A DNA stretch of 9,068 nt from Bryobacteraceae bacterium. Lineage in GTDB: Bacteria > Acidobacteriota > Terriglobia > Bryobacterales > Bryobacteraceae. The notes under the pieces were generated by a model that was not told where the DNA came from, did no database searches, and was given only the letters and a program-made list of their open reading frames with translations. The stretch is from assembly GCA_030036985.1 (NCBI GenBank), contig JASHSD010000483.1, positions 1 through 9,068 on the forward strand, written 5' to 3'. Shown piece after piece: positions 1 to 7,133 of the stretch; the first letter of the stretch is position 1; each line of letters opens with the position of its first letter. Both the position numbers and the translations under genes were made by a program.

Positions 1-68
1 ATGTGGGCTAAAGCCCCGCCAGGCGAATTTCGGCAGCTTTCCTCGTCATTAACGAAACCTCGCCATTA

Positions 69-100
69 GCCGAATAATGATCTGCTGACGATTATTCGGC
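69..100. repeat. 10-bp perfect inverted repeat at the 5' boundary of the helicase remnant
   Basis: GCCGAATAAT (69-78) and ATTATTCGGC (91-100) are perfect inverted arms around a 12-nt spacer. The helicase-like reading frame can be traced back only to about position 89, after the stop at 86-88. The repeat therefore straddles the point where recognisable backbone homology starts. It could be the end or target of a mobile element, a recombinase site or a simple hairpin; no T-run follows it, so a terminator is less likely. The repeat is seen directly; the role is not known. Confidence 0.5.
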
Positions 101-124
101 GACTATGCCGTCCATGACCCGGCG

Positions 125-2569
125 ATGAAGCACACACTCACGCGGGCGATTCATGACTACTTCTTCGCCAAGTCCTTGGAGAAAACACGGGCGGGGGGAG
201 TCATGGCGCTCATCACCAGCCGGTACACCCTGGACAAGCAGGACGAGACGGTGCGGAAGTATCTGGCGGAAAAGGCAGACCTGCTCGGGGCGATCCGGCT
301 TCCGAACACGGCATTCAAGTGGAATGCCGGCACGGAAGTCACGACCGACATCATCTTCCTGAAGAAGCGACAGCCCGGTACGCAGTCGGCGGCCCACGCA
401 TGGCAGAGCTTGGGAGTGGTCGAGAGCGAAGACGGCGCGATATTGGTCAACGAATATTACGCGCGTAACCCCGAGATAATGCTCGGAAAGATGAAGCTCG
501 AAGGCACCATGTACCGCGGAGCCGAGCCGACGCTGGAGGGAACGCTCACCCCTGAATTGCTGGCGCGCGCGGTGCGCAGCCTGCCGGAAGGCGCATACAT
601 CCCGAAAGATCAGGGACGCGGGCCGCCCAGGATTCTCGACGCGGAAGCGTTCACCGGCATCAAGGACGGCGCCTACGCCGAGCGTGATGGAAAGATCGTC
701 GTCCGCAACGGCAGCAGCTTCGAGGAAACATCGCTTCCCGCGAGCGCCGCCGGCCGAATTCGGGGAATGATGGCGATCCGGGACGCGGTGCGACTCGTGT
801 TCAAGACCCAGCTCGACGATGCGCCCGAGCACCGAATCACCGAGGCGCGACAGCTCCTGAATGAAATCTATGACAACTTCGTCTGGCGCAACGGCCCCCT
901 CTCCTCTCGTGACAACATCCGGGCGTTTGCTGGCGATCCCGACCAGCCCCTGCTCCTGTCGCTTGAAAACTACGACGCCGAGCACAAGCGCGCGACTAAG
1001 ACGGCGATATTCGAGCGGCGCACGCTATCGAAGTACATTCCGGCGACCCGCGTCGACAACGCCGCCGAAGCGCTTGCAATATCGCTCAACGAGACCGGCC
1101 GCATTGACTGGAAGCGCATGACCTCCCTGACCGGGCATAGTGCCAAGCAGATGCAGCACGAACTGGACGCGATGGTTTATCGAAACCCCGAAGGGGACTG
1201 GGAGACCGCCGATGATTATCTCAGTGGCAATGTGCGGACAAAACTGAAGACGGCGGAAGCCGCCGTCAACCTCGACCCCGGCTACCAACGCAATGTCGAC
1301 GCGCTGAAGGCAGTCCAGCCCGCCGACCTCCTGCCCGGCGACATCAGCGCGCGGCTCGGTTCATCATGGATTCCCTCCACCGACGTGCGGGACTTCATCC
1401 GCGAGACGCTCGGTGTTCATAGCGGCGTCGATGTGGCGCACTCCGCCGCCATCGCGACATGGAACCTCACGCTCGACTGGGAAGCGAAGGCCTGCGTCGC
1501 GAACACCACGACATGGGGAACGCCGCAGGCGAAGGCGACCGACCTTATAGAGGATGCGCTCAACGGTCGCATGCCGACGATCTATGACGTCATGCCCGAC
1601 GACACGCGCGTCGTCAATCAGCAGGAAACGATCGCGGCGCGGGAAGCGCAGCAGAAGCTCAAAGACCGGTTCGGCGAATGGATATGGCAGGACGAAGCCC
1701 GCGCGCAACGGCTTTCACGGCTCTATAACGACAGGTTCAACAACCTGCGCCTGCGCACCTATGACGGCTCGCACCTGACCTTTCCCGGCATGAACAAGTC
1801 GATCCTGCGGAAGGACGACCTCGACAAGCATCAGAAGGACGCGGTTTGGCGCATCATCCAGAACGACAATACGTTGCTTGCACATTGTGTGGGAGCAGGA
1901 AAGACGAACGTCATGGTCTCGGCCGCCATGGAAATGAAGCGTCTCGGCCTTGCGCAGAAGCCGATGATCGTCGTTCCCAATCACCTGGTCGAGCAATGGG
2001 GCGCGGCGTTCCTCGCGCTTTACCCCCAGGCCAATATCTTCGTGGCGGGAAAGGATGCATTCGCTGCGGGCAACCGTCAGAGAGCGATGTCGCGCATTGC
2101 CACCGGCAACTACGACGCGGTCATCGTCTCGCACAAATCGTTTGAATTGCTTCCCGTCGCCGATGAGACCTTCGAGCGGTTTGTCGGCAGGCAGATCGAA
2201 CAGCTGGAAAACGCTGTCTATGAGGCGAAGGCTGAGAAAGGGGACAACCGCCGCATCGTCAAGGAACTCGAAAAGGCGAAGAAGCGGCTTGAGACCAAGC
2301 TGAAGGAGCGCGCCGACCGGGAGCGCAAGGATGACGCGGTCACTTTCGAGCAGATGGGGGTGGATCGGATTTTTACGGATGAATCGGATCTTTTCAAGAA
2401 CTTAGGGTTCGTGACAAAAATGCAACGCATCGCGGGTTTGCCGAACACGGAGAGCAACCGCGCGCTCGATATGTACATGAAGACGCGCTATCTGGCGGAG
2501 CGCAACGGCGGCACGATATTCGCCACCGCAGAAGCTCAAGGGCGGCGGTGTGGACCCGCGCGTCGATAA
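125..2569 (+). pseudogene. Helicase/N6-adenine methylase of mobile elements, fragment 1 (methylase C-terminal part plus first helicase lobe)
   Basis: This is the largest piece of a giant DNA methylase/SNF2-like helicase carried by alphaproteobacterial plasmids and ICEs; intact relatives are usually well over 1,500 residues. The first 80 residues match the end of an N6-methylase fold (HDYFFAKS, GGVMALITSRYTLDKQ). The catalytic NPP(Y/F) motif, expected upstream, is absent. Homology probably extends back to about position 89, so ATG 125 is only the first available start. The helicase lobe shows HQKDAVWRIIQ, Walker A GAGKT at residues 590-594, and a Walker B-like DESD at 752-755 followed by LFKN. 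After GGTIFAT (nt 2507-2527) the match stops abruptly, where GTP would normally follow, and the frame runs 14 codons to a stop. The continuation is in the next frame from 2529, across a deletion. Function is presumed lost. The family's biological role is not firmly established. Confidence 0.85.
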
Positions 2570-3320
2570 CATGCTCAAAATTACCGGCGACGGCAGAAAG
2601 GCAGCGCTCGACATGCGCCTCGCCTATATCCATGACGCCGAAACGGATCTCCAGAAGAAGACGCTGTTCGACTCAGTGAATGCCGGGCGCGTGCGAATCC
2701 TGCTGGGCTCCACGGAAAAAATGGGCGCAGGGACCAATATTCAGAAACGTTTGGTTGCCCTGTACCATCTCGACGCGCCATGGAGACCGCGCGATATCGA
2801 GCAGCGTGAAGGAAGGATACTGCGGCAGGGCAATCAGAACGCTTCCGTGCAGATCCACCGCTATGTCACGGAAGGGTCGTTCGACGCCTATATGTGGCAA
2901 TGTCTCGAAACGAAAGCTCGATTTATCAATCAGGTCATGAACGGCAGCGTCACCGTGCGCCAGGCTGAAGATCTCGAAGGCGGCGCGCTCACCTATGCCG
3001 AAATCAAAGCGATTGCGTCGGGCAATCCGGCGGTGATGGAGAAGGTCAAGGTCGATACGGAAGTCAGGAAGCTCGACCAACTGCGCGCATCCCACGTCAA
3101 TCAGCAGCACAATATCCGGTGGTCGATCAAGAGCCTGCCGGAACACATTGAGCGCGGGCAGAAATATCACGCAGCCCTCACGGCGGACATCGGCACCCGC
3201 GACGCGCACGCCGAGGATGAATTCACGATGACGATCGGGAAACGAGAGTTTTCCGGGAAGGGAGCCCGCGAGGGATGCCGGGAAGGCCCTGATCAGCACC
3301 GTCATGTCATGGCGTGGTGA
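2550..3320 (+). pseudogene. Helicase/methylase remnant, fragment 2 (second helicase lobe)
   Basis: This is the continuation of the same gene in another frame. Homology resumes at 2529 with QKLKGGGVDPRVDN; GTG 2550 is merely the first possible start. The fragment carries GSTEKMGAGTN and motif VI QREGRILRQG (residues 85-94 from 2550), the nucleotide-sensing arginine finger region of SF2 helicases. EGSFDAYMWQ and the conserved GGALTYAEIKAIASGNP stretch follow. Near nt 2620, LDMRL is joined directly to AYIHDAETD. In relatives as I know them, several dozen residues including the early second-lobe motifs lie between these, so an in-frame deletion is inferred. After GAREG the sense is lost because of one extra G in the GGG at 3272-3274. 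The ORF ends 48 nt later in unrelated residues. Confidence 0.82.
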
Positions 3321-3750
3321 CAAGACGCTCACCGTCCGGGCGCATCACAAGGGATTCGAGATTCTAAGCCGCGCCAGAGCCTTCGAGGACGGCGTGCCGG
3401 ATCTGTTCGTCCGCGGCAAGGAGACCTACAAGGCGAATCTCAACCCGGACAGCCCGGCGGGTACGATTTCGAGTGTCGAGCACGCGCTGCGCAGCCTCGA
3501 CCGGCGCTTAGAGGAGGAGCAGCGCGAGATTGAGCGGCAGCAAAAGGCGCTAGTCGAATATAAGGCGCAGTTGGACAGGCCTTTCGAGCACGAGGCCCGG
3601 CTCAAGGAATTGCTGGCGAAACAGGCGCAGCTTAACGCGGCGCTGGATCTGGACAAGCATGCGACCCAGACCGTCGCCGAGGAACCGGCTCCTGCCAGTT
3701 TCGCGGCGAAGGTGATGAACGAGGAACGCGGGGCCGCTATCCACGCCTGA
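3304..3750 (+). pseudogene. Helicase/methylase remnant, fragment 3 (C-terminal tail)
   Basis: This is the C-terminal tail of the same gene. Dropping one G from the 3272-3274 run gives continuous sense, DAGKALISTVMSWRGDKT, from 3274 into this frame. ATG 3304 is therefore an internal methionine. It contains GFEILSRA and LFVRGKETYKANLNPD, then a charged coiled coil at about residues 55-100 (LDRRLEEEQREIERQQKAL). The usual family ending FEHEARLKELLAKQAQLNAALDLDK follows, with a short alanine-rich extension. The natural stop codon is retained. The next reading frame begins 4 nt later, which suggests the two were once in one operon. Confidence 0.8.
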
Positions 3751-3753
3751 TCG

Positions 3754-4322
3754 ATGATCTCCCGAGCCCACTACCGTGCCATCGCTGCGGCGCTGGAACC
3801 CGCTATCGTCGCCAGTACCGGCGATTGGCTACAGCTTTGGGACGGCAACGCCAGGACACGGGCAATCGAGCCGAACCCGGAGGCCGATGCCTTGATTTGG
3901 AACACGGGGCGGATATCAGGCAGGGCGAATCGGCCCGTTATTGTCACGACGACGACTTCATACTGATGCCCCCGCGCGAGTGCTTTGAAAGCTGTCCGGG
4001 ATACTATTTCACGGTCTGCCACGAGTTGGCCCACTGGACCTCCGCGCGAGAGCGACTTAATCGCCGATTCACGTCTCCGATGCATTACAGGGAGGAATTC
4101 GCGAGAGAAGAAGTTCTCTGTGATCTGGCCGCCATCTTCCTTTCGGCGGATCTGAACATCGTGCTCGATCATGCCGCGCAGGCCAATTACATCAAGGGAT
4201 GGCTCGGGGAGTTCGACGGCGACATCGCGGAGTTTACACGCGCCGTACCGCGCGCGGCGATGATTTGCGATTACCTGCATTCCCTTCGGTACGGCAACTG
4301 GGCGCCGTGGCATTCCCGTTGA
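3754..4322 (+). pseudogene. ArdC-like antirestriction / zincin metallopeptidase remnant (frameshifted, N-terminal domain missing)
   Basis: Two overlapping frames make one protein-like sequence. The first frame (3754-3909) ends in EPNPEADALIWNTG. The second continues as ADIRQGESARYCHDDDFILMPP and then YYFTVCHELAHWTSARERL. Restoring one G to the GGGG at 3906-3909 joins them. HELAH (nt 4020-4034) is the HExxH zinc site of the ArdC C-terminal peptidase domain. REEFAREEVLCDLAAIFLSADL supplies the usual downstream acidic ligand region, and the tail QANYIKGWLGEF matches the family. Full ArdC proteins are about 300 residues with an N-terminal ssDNA-binding domain (DUF1738). Here the joined sequence is about 189 residues, and its first 35 are not recognised. 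ArdC proteins protect incoming plasmid DNA from restriction. The pipeline-style start for the second half would be ATG 3966. It lies 4 nt after the helicase remnant. A sequencing error in the G-run is an alternative to true decay. Confidence 0.72.
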
Positions 4323-4368
4323 CTATTCGCGATCTCGGCCTGTCCCCGTTCGTGGGCCGTGATGCAAT

Positions 4369-4797
4369 TCAGCCGACGATTTCGCCCTTGCCGCAAAGGG
4401 GGCAGACGGGATTCCCGTTCGTCCCAAATCCGCCGGGCTTGTGGCAGTAGCCGTAATTTGCCTCGCAGAACGTGCAGAAGCTCAGGTTCTCGTATGAAAA
4501 CGACTCGCCGCATTCTCGGCAAATATCACGCTCGTTAAGAAAATCGTCGTACCAGCTCTCCGGCTTTAACTCTTCCTTCAGAGCCCAGTAATAACGCTGC
4601 AACCGTTCGTTCACCCCTTCGAATCGAGCGCCGCGCGAATCGAGCCACAGATGCATCCGCACGAAGCTGTAGCGGCCTTTGCTGAAGTAATCGAATTGCC
4701 CCGTTTCCTCCCACTTCGCGGCTTCGTCCTCGTACTTCTGGTGAGTGAATCCGCGCAGGGGTGGCTTCAACTTGTCCGCCGTTGTTCCGGCCTTCAT
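4369..4797 (-). CDS. Hypothetical small protein with C-terminal double zinc-ribbon-like cysteine cluster
   Basis: I do not recognise a named family. From ATG 4797 the protein has 142 residues. The N-terminal two thirds are rich in aromatic and charged residues (KYEDEAAKWEETGQFDYF, LQRYYWALKEEL). The last 50 residues carry CxxC at C93/C96, CxxC at C108/C111, C118-H119 and CxxC at C132/C135, enough for two zinc sites. There is no signal peptide or membrane segment, so it is probably cytoplasmic. The reading frame stays open upstream to 4959, with another ATG at 4848 preceded by GGAAGG. I prefer 4797 because the upstream residues (RTWSRFFLSIEMES and so on) have an arginine-rich, antisense-like look and would overlap the divergent gene. 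It converges on the ArdC remnant with 46 nt between them and diverges from the gene at 4904. The function is unknown; nucleic-acid binding or a structural zinc knuckle is possible. Confidence 0.6.
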   Translation of the reverse strand: MKAGTTADKLKPPLRGFTHQKYEDEAAKWEETGQFDYFSKGRYSFVRMHLWLDSRGARFEGVNERLQRYYWALKEELKPESWYDDFLNERDICRECGESFSYENLSFCTFCEANYGYCHKPGGFGTNGNPVCPLCGKGEIVG

Positions 4798-4860
4798 GAC
4801 GACGATTGTAGATCGGATTGAAACACGGTGGGGGGCAGCCCTATGCATCAACCACACCTT

Positions 4861-4890
4861 CCGCGCTCTTCCCCGCATCGGGGAGCGCGG
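4861..4890. promoter_or_regulatory. Strong hairpin between divergent genes
   Basis: CCGCGCT (4861-4867) pairs with AGCGCGG (4884-4890), and CCCCG (4871-4875) pairs with CGGGG (4879-4883). The loop is CAT and there is a 3-nt CTT bulge on the left arm. This gives 12 G+C-rich base pairs ending 13 nt before ATG 4904. No T-run follows, so it is not a classical terminator. It could be an operator palindrome or a 5'-UTR structure affecting translation of the plus-strand gene. The structure is seen; the role is inferred. Confidence 0.4.
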
Positions 4891-4903
4891 GTAGGTTCGG
4901 GGC

Positions 4904-5332
4904 ATGGGAGAGCCGCTTTCCATCTCGATACTCAGAAAGAAGCGCGACCAGGTGCGCACGATGGTAGCAGCCTACGAGGCGAAGCTCAAGGAGGCGCAGG
5001 TGGATCTGGCGCATATCAACGCCACGCTGCGGCTGTTCGAGGCGGCGGGGGAGCCGTCCGACTTCCCGGCGTATGTGGATCTGAACCGCGTCTTCCGCCG
5101 GGGCGAAACCACGCGGATATGCCTTGAAGCATTACGAAACGAGGGGCCGCTGGATACGCGGGAAATCGGCCTGCGTGTGCTACGCGCCAAGGGCATTGAT
5201 GAAACTGATGTGATCCTGCGGAACGGGGTAAACTTCCGCGTTATTCATGCCCTGACGCGCTCCGAAAAGCGGGGACTAATTGTGAAGATTGGAAAGAGCA
5301 AGCGGGCATTTGTGTGGAGGATTCGGGAATAA
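4904..5332 (+). CDS. Hypothetical protein: N-terminal coiled coil plus winged-helix-like C-terminal domain
   Basis: The protein has 142 residues. Residues 9-49 form a heptad-rich helix (KKRDQVRTMVAAYEAKLKEA, then VDLAHINATLRLFEAAG). PAYVDLNRVFRRGE follows, then a helical domain (CLEALRNEGPLDTREIGLRV, HALTRSEKRGLIVKIG) ending in KRAFVWRIRE. The 'GPL-T-REI' helix and the terminal beta-hairpin resemble a winged helix-turn-helix. I recall similar uncharacterised proteins scattered in alphaproteobacterial genomes, often near mobile DNA, but I cannot name a family. The start at ATG 4904 has a weak GTAGG Shine-Dalgarno 8-11 nt upstream. A poor sigma70-like pair, TTGAAA (4818-4823) and TATGCA (4842-4847) with 18-nt spacing, is possible. 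The protein is probably a cytoplasmic oligomeric DNA-binding protein; that is inference only. The gene is intact and ends at the edge of the A+T-rich island. Confidence 0.72.
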   Translation: MGEPLSISILRKKRDQVRTMVAAYEAKLKEAQVDLAHINATLRLFEAAGEPSDFPAYVDLNRVFRRGETTRICLEALRNEGPLDTREIGLRVLRAKGIDETDVILRNGVNFRVIHALTRSEKRGLIVKIGKSKRAFVWRIRE

Positions 5333-5356
5333 ACGAGATGCTTATTTTACTCGTTT
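5331..5356. terminator. Possible bidirectional hairpin between convergent genes
   Basis: AAACGAG (5331-5337) and CTCGTTT (5350-5356) are perfect 7-bp inverted arms around a 12-nt A+T-rich loop. They overlap the stop codons of both convergent genes (5330-5332 plus, 5347-5349 minus). The position fits a shared terminator, and the plus strand has a run of six T eight nt further on. The stem is short and not G+C-rich. It also marks the abrupt change from backbone to A+T-rich island. Confidence 0.35.
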
Positions 5357-5643
5357 CCAACGTCTTTTTTCTTGTCACTAACAACATAGGCCGCTTTAAC
5401 AACTTCCAGCTTATTGTCATTAATGACATCATCTATCACCCACTGGTAGTATTTTCCTTCTGCGGCAGTAGGCTGCGGCACATTGAACGCGCTGCCCTTA
5501 GGAGGTTTGAACTGGTCGGGAACTTCATCTTGATCCGCATATGGCGCAGCGATGCATTGCCCAATCCATTTGCAACCGTAAATTCCTTCCAAGTATTCGC
5601 GGAGCGTGTCGCGTGTATAGATGGAAATCGAATTATTCGACAT
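5347..5643 (-). CDS. Unknown 98-aa protein, second gene of a TAAATG-coupled pair
   Basis: I do not recognise this family. The protein has 98 residues with no membrane segment or signal peptide and is mixed alpha/beta in appearance. Visible landmarks are an N-terminal polar stretch (MSNNSISIYTRDTLREYLEG), a central proline-rich part (PPKGSAFNVPQPTAAEG), YYQWVIDDVINDNKLEVVKA, and a lysine/aspartate-rich tail (VVSDKKKDVGNE). Its ATG (5643-5641) directly abuts the TAA stop (5646-5644) of the upstream gene as TAAATG. Translation is therefore probably coupled and the two products made together. Codon use is A+T-rich, unlike the backbone. Lying downstream of the IS1595 transposase on the same strand, it may be passenger cargo. 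The function is unknown. Confidence 0.6.
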   Translation of the reverse strand: MSNNSISIYTRDTLREYLEGIYGCKWIGQCIAAPYADQDEVPDQFKPPKGSAFNVPQPTAAEGKYYQWVIDDVINDNKLEVVKAAYVVSDKKKDVGNE

Positions 5644-6012
5644 TTAAGCCACTTTCTGAATCGCAATCAACGTATCTTTAATCGATGGCTGTAGAGAGCT
5701 ATGGGCTTTCTGAAATTCCCAAAAATCTTCCCTTAGGAAAATCTTCACTTTATGACCAGTATTAGCCAATATTAGCCCCATAATGGTCGGCACCAATTGG
5801 GCAAATGCTCTCATCGAGTCTTTATCAGCGATAAACAGACCAGGAATTTGTTCGGATTTAAAAACGTGGTGTTCGTTTTTAAATTCATGCGAGATTTTGG
5901 CAAACCATATCCTTGGTGGACTGCCATCGTCGCAAACCGCAAGGTTCATGGGAGTGGTCATAAGGTAATATTCCGCGTTTGGGTTATTTTTAGCGCCGCG
6001 AGAATACCACAA
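5644..6012 (-). CDS. Unknown ~105-122-aa protein, first gene of the coupled pair
   Basis: I do not recognise this family. The longest frame starts at TTG 6012 (122 residues), just after an in-frame stop. ATG 5961 (residue 18, MTTPMNLAV) is an alternative that would give 105 residues. Neither has a convincing Shine-Dalgarno sequence. The protein reads CDDGSPPRIWFAKISHEF, IPGLFIADKDSMRAFAQL, VPTIMGLILANTGHKVKIFL and then a helical tail. The VPTIMGLILA stretch is hydrophobic but too short and too close to charged residues for a confident membrane helix. A minus-strand -35-like TTGACA lies at 6053-6048, with no good -10 at the right distance. Read-through from the transposase, which ends at 6079, 67 nt upstream, is equally plausible. 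It is directly coupled to the 98-aa gene. The function is unknown. Confidence 0.55.
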   Translation of the reverse strand: MWYSRGAKNNPNAEYYLMTTPMNLAVCDDGSPPRIWFAKISHEFKNEHHVFKSEQIPGLFIADKDSMRAFAQLVPTIMGLILANTGHKVKIFLREDFWEFQKAHSSLQPSIKDTLIAIQKVA

Positions 6013-6078
6013 CTTTTATAAGGAGGCTATGCACCAGATCATAAAAATGTCAATAACCAATATTATTTTTATAGTCAG

Positions 6079-7050
6079 TTAGTTAGATGAATAACTTTGC
6101 CGTTGCCAGTACCCCTTCCACTGCCGCGACACTGGCGCGGTAAGAGCCATATTCGTCACAATCAGGTATTGCTCGCCGTTGCTGATGCGGCGGTTATTCT
6201 CGCGCCATGCCATTTCCGCAGCGTATGAGTCCAGATACTTCCCGGCGATATGGTGATGCTGCCCCATTTCCGCGCGGCGGATTCGGGAGAAAAACGACTC
6301 TGCCTGATTCGTGCAGGTACCGTCATGACTGTAAGCCTCGCTATGGTTGATGCGCTTCGTCAGATAGCGCGAATATAGAGCGTCCCACCCCGTAGCATCG
6401 TCGGCATAAATGGTGCTGCCGTTCGCCACGCGGCTCTGGATCGTAGCAACCGAATCATGCTCCGTTTTGAACACTTCCGTCACTGCATCGCCCCCGCGCT
6501 GGCGCATCACAACCACTACTTCCCGCTTGCCGGTTCGATTCTGAAGCAGGCGGCGGTCACGGCGATGTTCTTTGTAGTTGGCGGGTTTCACGTACCCGCC
6601 GAAATATGCACCATCCACTTCCACTTCGCCCTGAAGGATTTCGGCCTTGTTCTTTCCGCTAAGTGCCTCGCGGATTTTATGAGAAAGCACGAAGGCCGTC
6701 TTGTATTGCACATCCAGATCGCGGGATAACTGCAACGCGCTATGTCCCTTCGCACCGTTCACGAAAATCGCAATCGCTGCCAGAATGTCGCGCAAGGATA
6801 GCTTGCGGCTGGTGAAGATAGTTCCTGTCGTAACGGAGAACTGCGCATTGCAGCCCTTGCACTTGAAGATGCGCCGCGCCTTGTATTGGTAAATCGCCAA
6901 ACAACCGCAACGCGGGCAGAACGGCTCGCCGCCATTATCGACCCACCGCAGCTCCTTGAAACTCTCAAACGCTTCCTGCTCACTCAACCGCATCACTTTT
7001 GCGAGACTGAGCGTCCGGGCCTTGGACGAAAGGAGGAAATGTTGAGCCAC
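6079..7050 (-). CDS. IS1595-family transposase (N-terminal zinc ribbon plus DDE-type domain)
   Basis: This is an intact 323-residue transposase. The N-terminal zinc ribbon is C45xxC48 ... C64xxC67 (FCPRCGC, FKCKGC), followed by FSVTTGTIFTSRKLSLRDIL and the helix-turn-helix-like SALQLSRDLDVQYKTAFVLS. The DDE domain has EVDGAYFGG (D146), IYADDATGW (D217), and H...CTNQAESFFSRIRR (N248/E251), then HHHIAGKYLDSYAAEMAWRE. This is the ISXO2-like DDE_Tnp_IS1595 pattern. I chose GTG 7050 because MAQHFLLS-ARTLSL is a familiar start in this subgroup and a GGTGAT Shine-Dalgarno lies 5 nt upstream on the minus strand (7061-7056). ATG 6993 would remove this part. IS1595 elements move by cut-and-paste or copy-type transposition, make 8-bp target duplications and often carry passenger genes. 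I could not identify the terminal repeats. A sigma70-like promoter precedes the gene. Its G+C content (about 60%) is much higher than that of the neighbouring cargo. Confidence 0.92.
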   Translation of the reverse strand: MAQHFLLSSKARTLSLAKVMRLSEQEAFESFKELRWVDNGGEPFCPRCGCLAIYQYKARRIFKCKGCNAQFSVTTGTIFTSRKLSLRDILAAIAIFVNGAKGHSALQLSRDLDVQYKTAFVLSHKIREALSGKNKAEILQGEVEVDGAYFGGYVKPANYKEHRRDRRLLQNRTGKREVVVVMRQRGGDAVTEVFKTEHDSVATIQSRVANGSTIYADDATGWDALYSRYLTKRINHSEAYSHDGTCTNQAESFFSRIRRAEMGQHHHIAGKYLDSYAAEMAWRENNRRISNGEQYLIVTNMALTAPVSRQWKGYWQRQSYSSN

Positions 7051-7083
7051 TTAAAATCACCGTATTTGATGTTTGTATCATCG

Positions 7084-7111
7084 AATATAGTGATATTTAC
7101 ATCGTTGTCAA
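7084..7111 (-). promoter_or_regulatory. Sigma70-like promoter for the IS1595 transposase
   Basis: On the minus strand, TTGACA (7111-7106) is followed after 16 nt by TATATT (7089-7084). This is a perfect -35 and a five-of-six -10. A start near 7077 would leave a leader of about 27 nt before GTG 7050. The -35 overlaps the -35 of the divergent plus-strand promoter. The -10 lies largely within the first copy of the 12-bp direct repeat (7077-7088), so a protein bound there should block it. Confidence 0.6.
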
Positions 7112-7133
7112 TGATAGAATCATCGAATATGAT
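7105..7133 (+). promoter_or_regulatory. Sigma70-like promoter for the DUF6471 gene
   Basis: TTGTCA (7105-7110) is followed after exactly 17 nt by TATGAT (7128-7133). Each box is one mismatch from consensus. A start near 7140 leaves a short leader with Shine-Dalgarno GTGAGG (7151-7156) before ATG 7164. The -10 overlaps the second 12-bp repeat and the palindrome at 7129-7145. It probably drives the DUF6471, membrane-protein and peptidase genes together, because no other clear promoter or terminator is seen between them. Confidence 0.6.

Noticed and set aside
1..69. Short frame from ATG 1 (MWAKAPPGEFRQLSSSLTKPRH)
   Set aside because: It is 22 codons with no upstream context and no recognised motif; it could be the tail of a gene outside the window, but that cannot be supported.
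92..985. 297-codon open frame on the minus strand opposite the helicase remnant
   Set aside because: It is antisense to clear helicase/methylase sequence, is rich in R, H, V and D as expected of a shadow frame in G+C-rich DNA, and has no recognisable domain.
2673..3332. 219-codon minus-strand open frame
   Set aside because: It lies opposite conserved helicase motifs; its composition is typical of an antisense shadow.
3771..4313. 180-codon minus-strand open frame
   Set aside because: It is antisense to the ArdC remnant, whose HELAH motif and family tail fix the coding strand.
5415..5428. Perfect 14-bp palindrome TGTCATTAATGACA
   Set aside because: It lies inside the 98-aa coding frame, and about one such palindrome is expected by chance in two windows of this size.
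6021..6082. AGGAGG at 6021-6026 followed by ATG 6029 and a 17-codon frame on the plus strand
   Set aside because: The spacing of 2 nt is too short for initiation, the next ATG (6047) is too far away, and the peptide has no recognisable feature.
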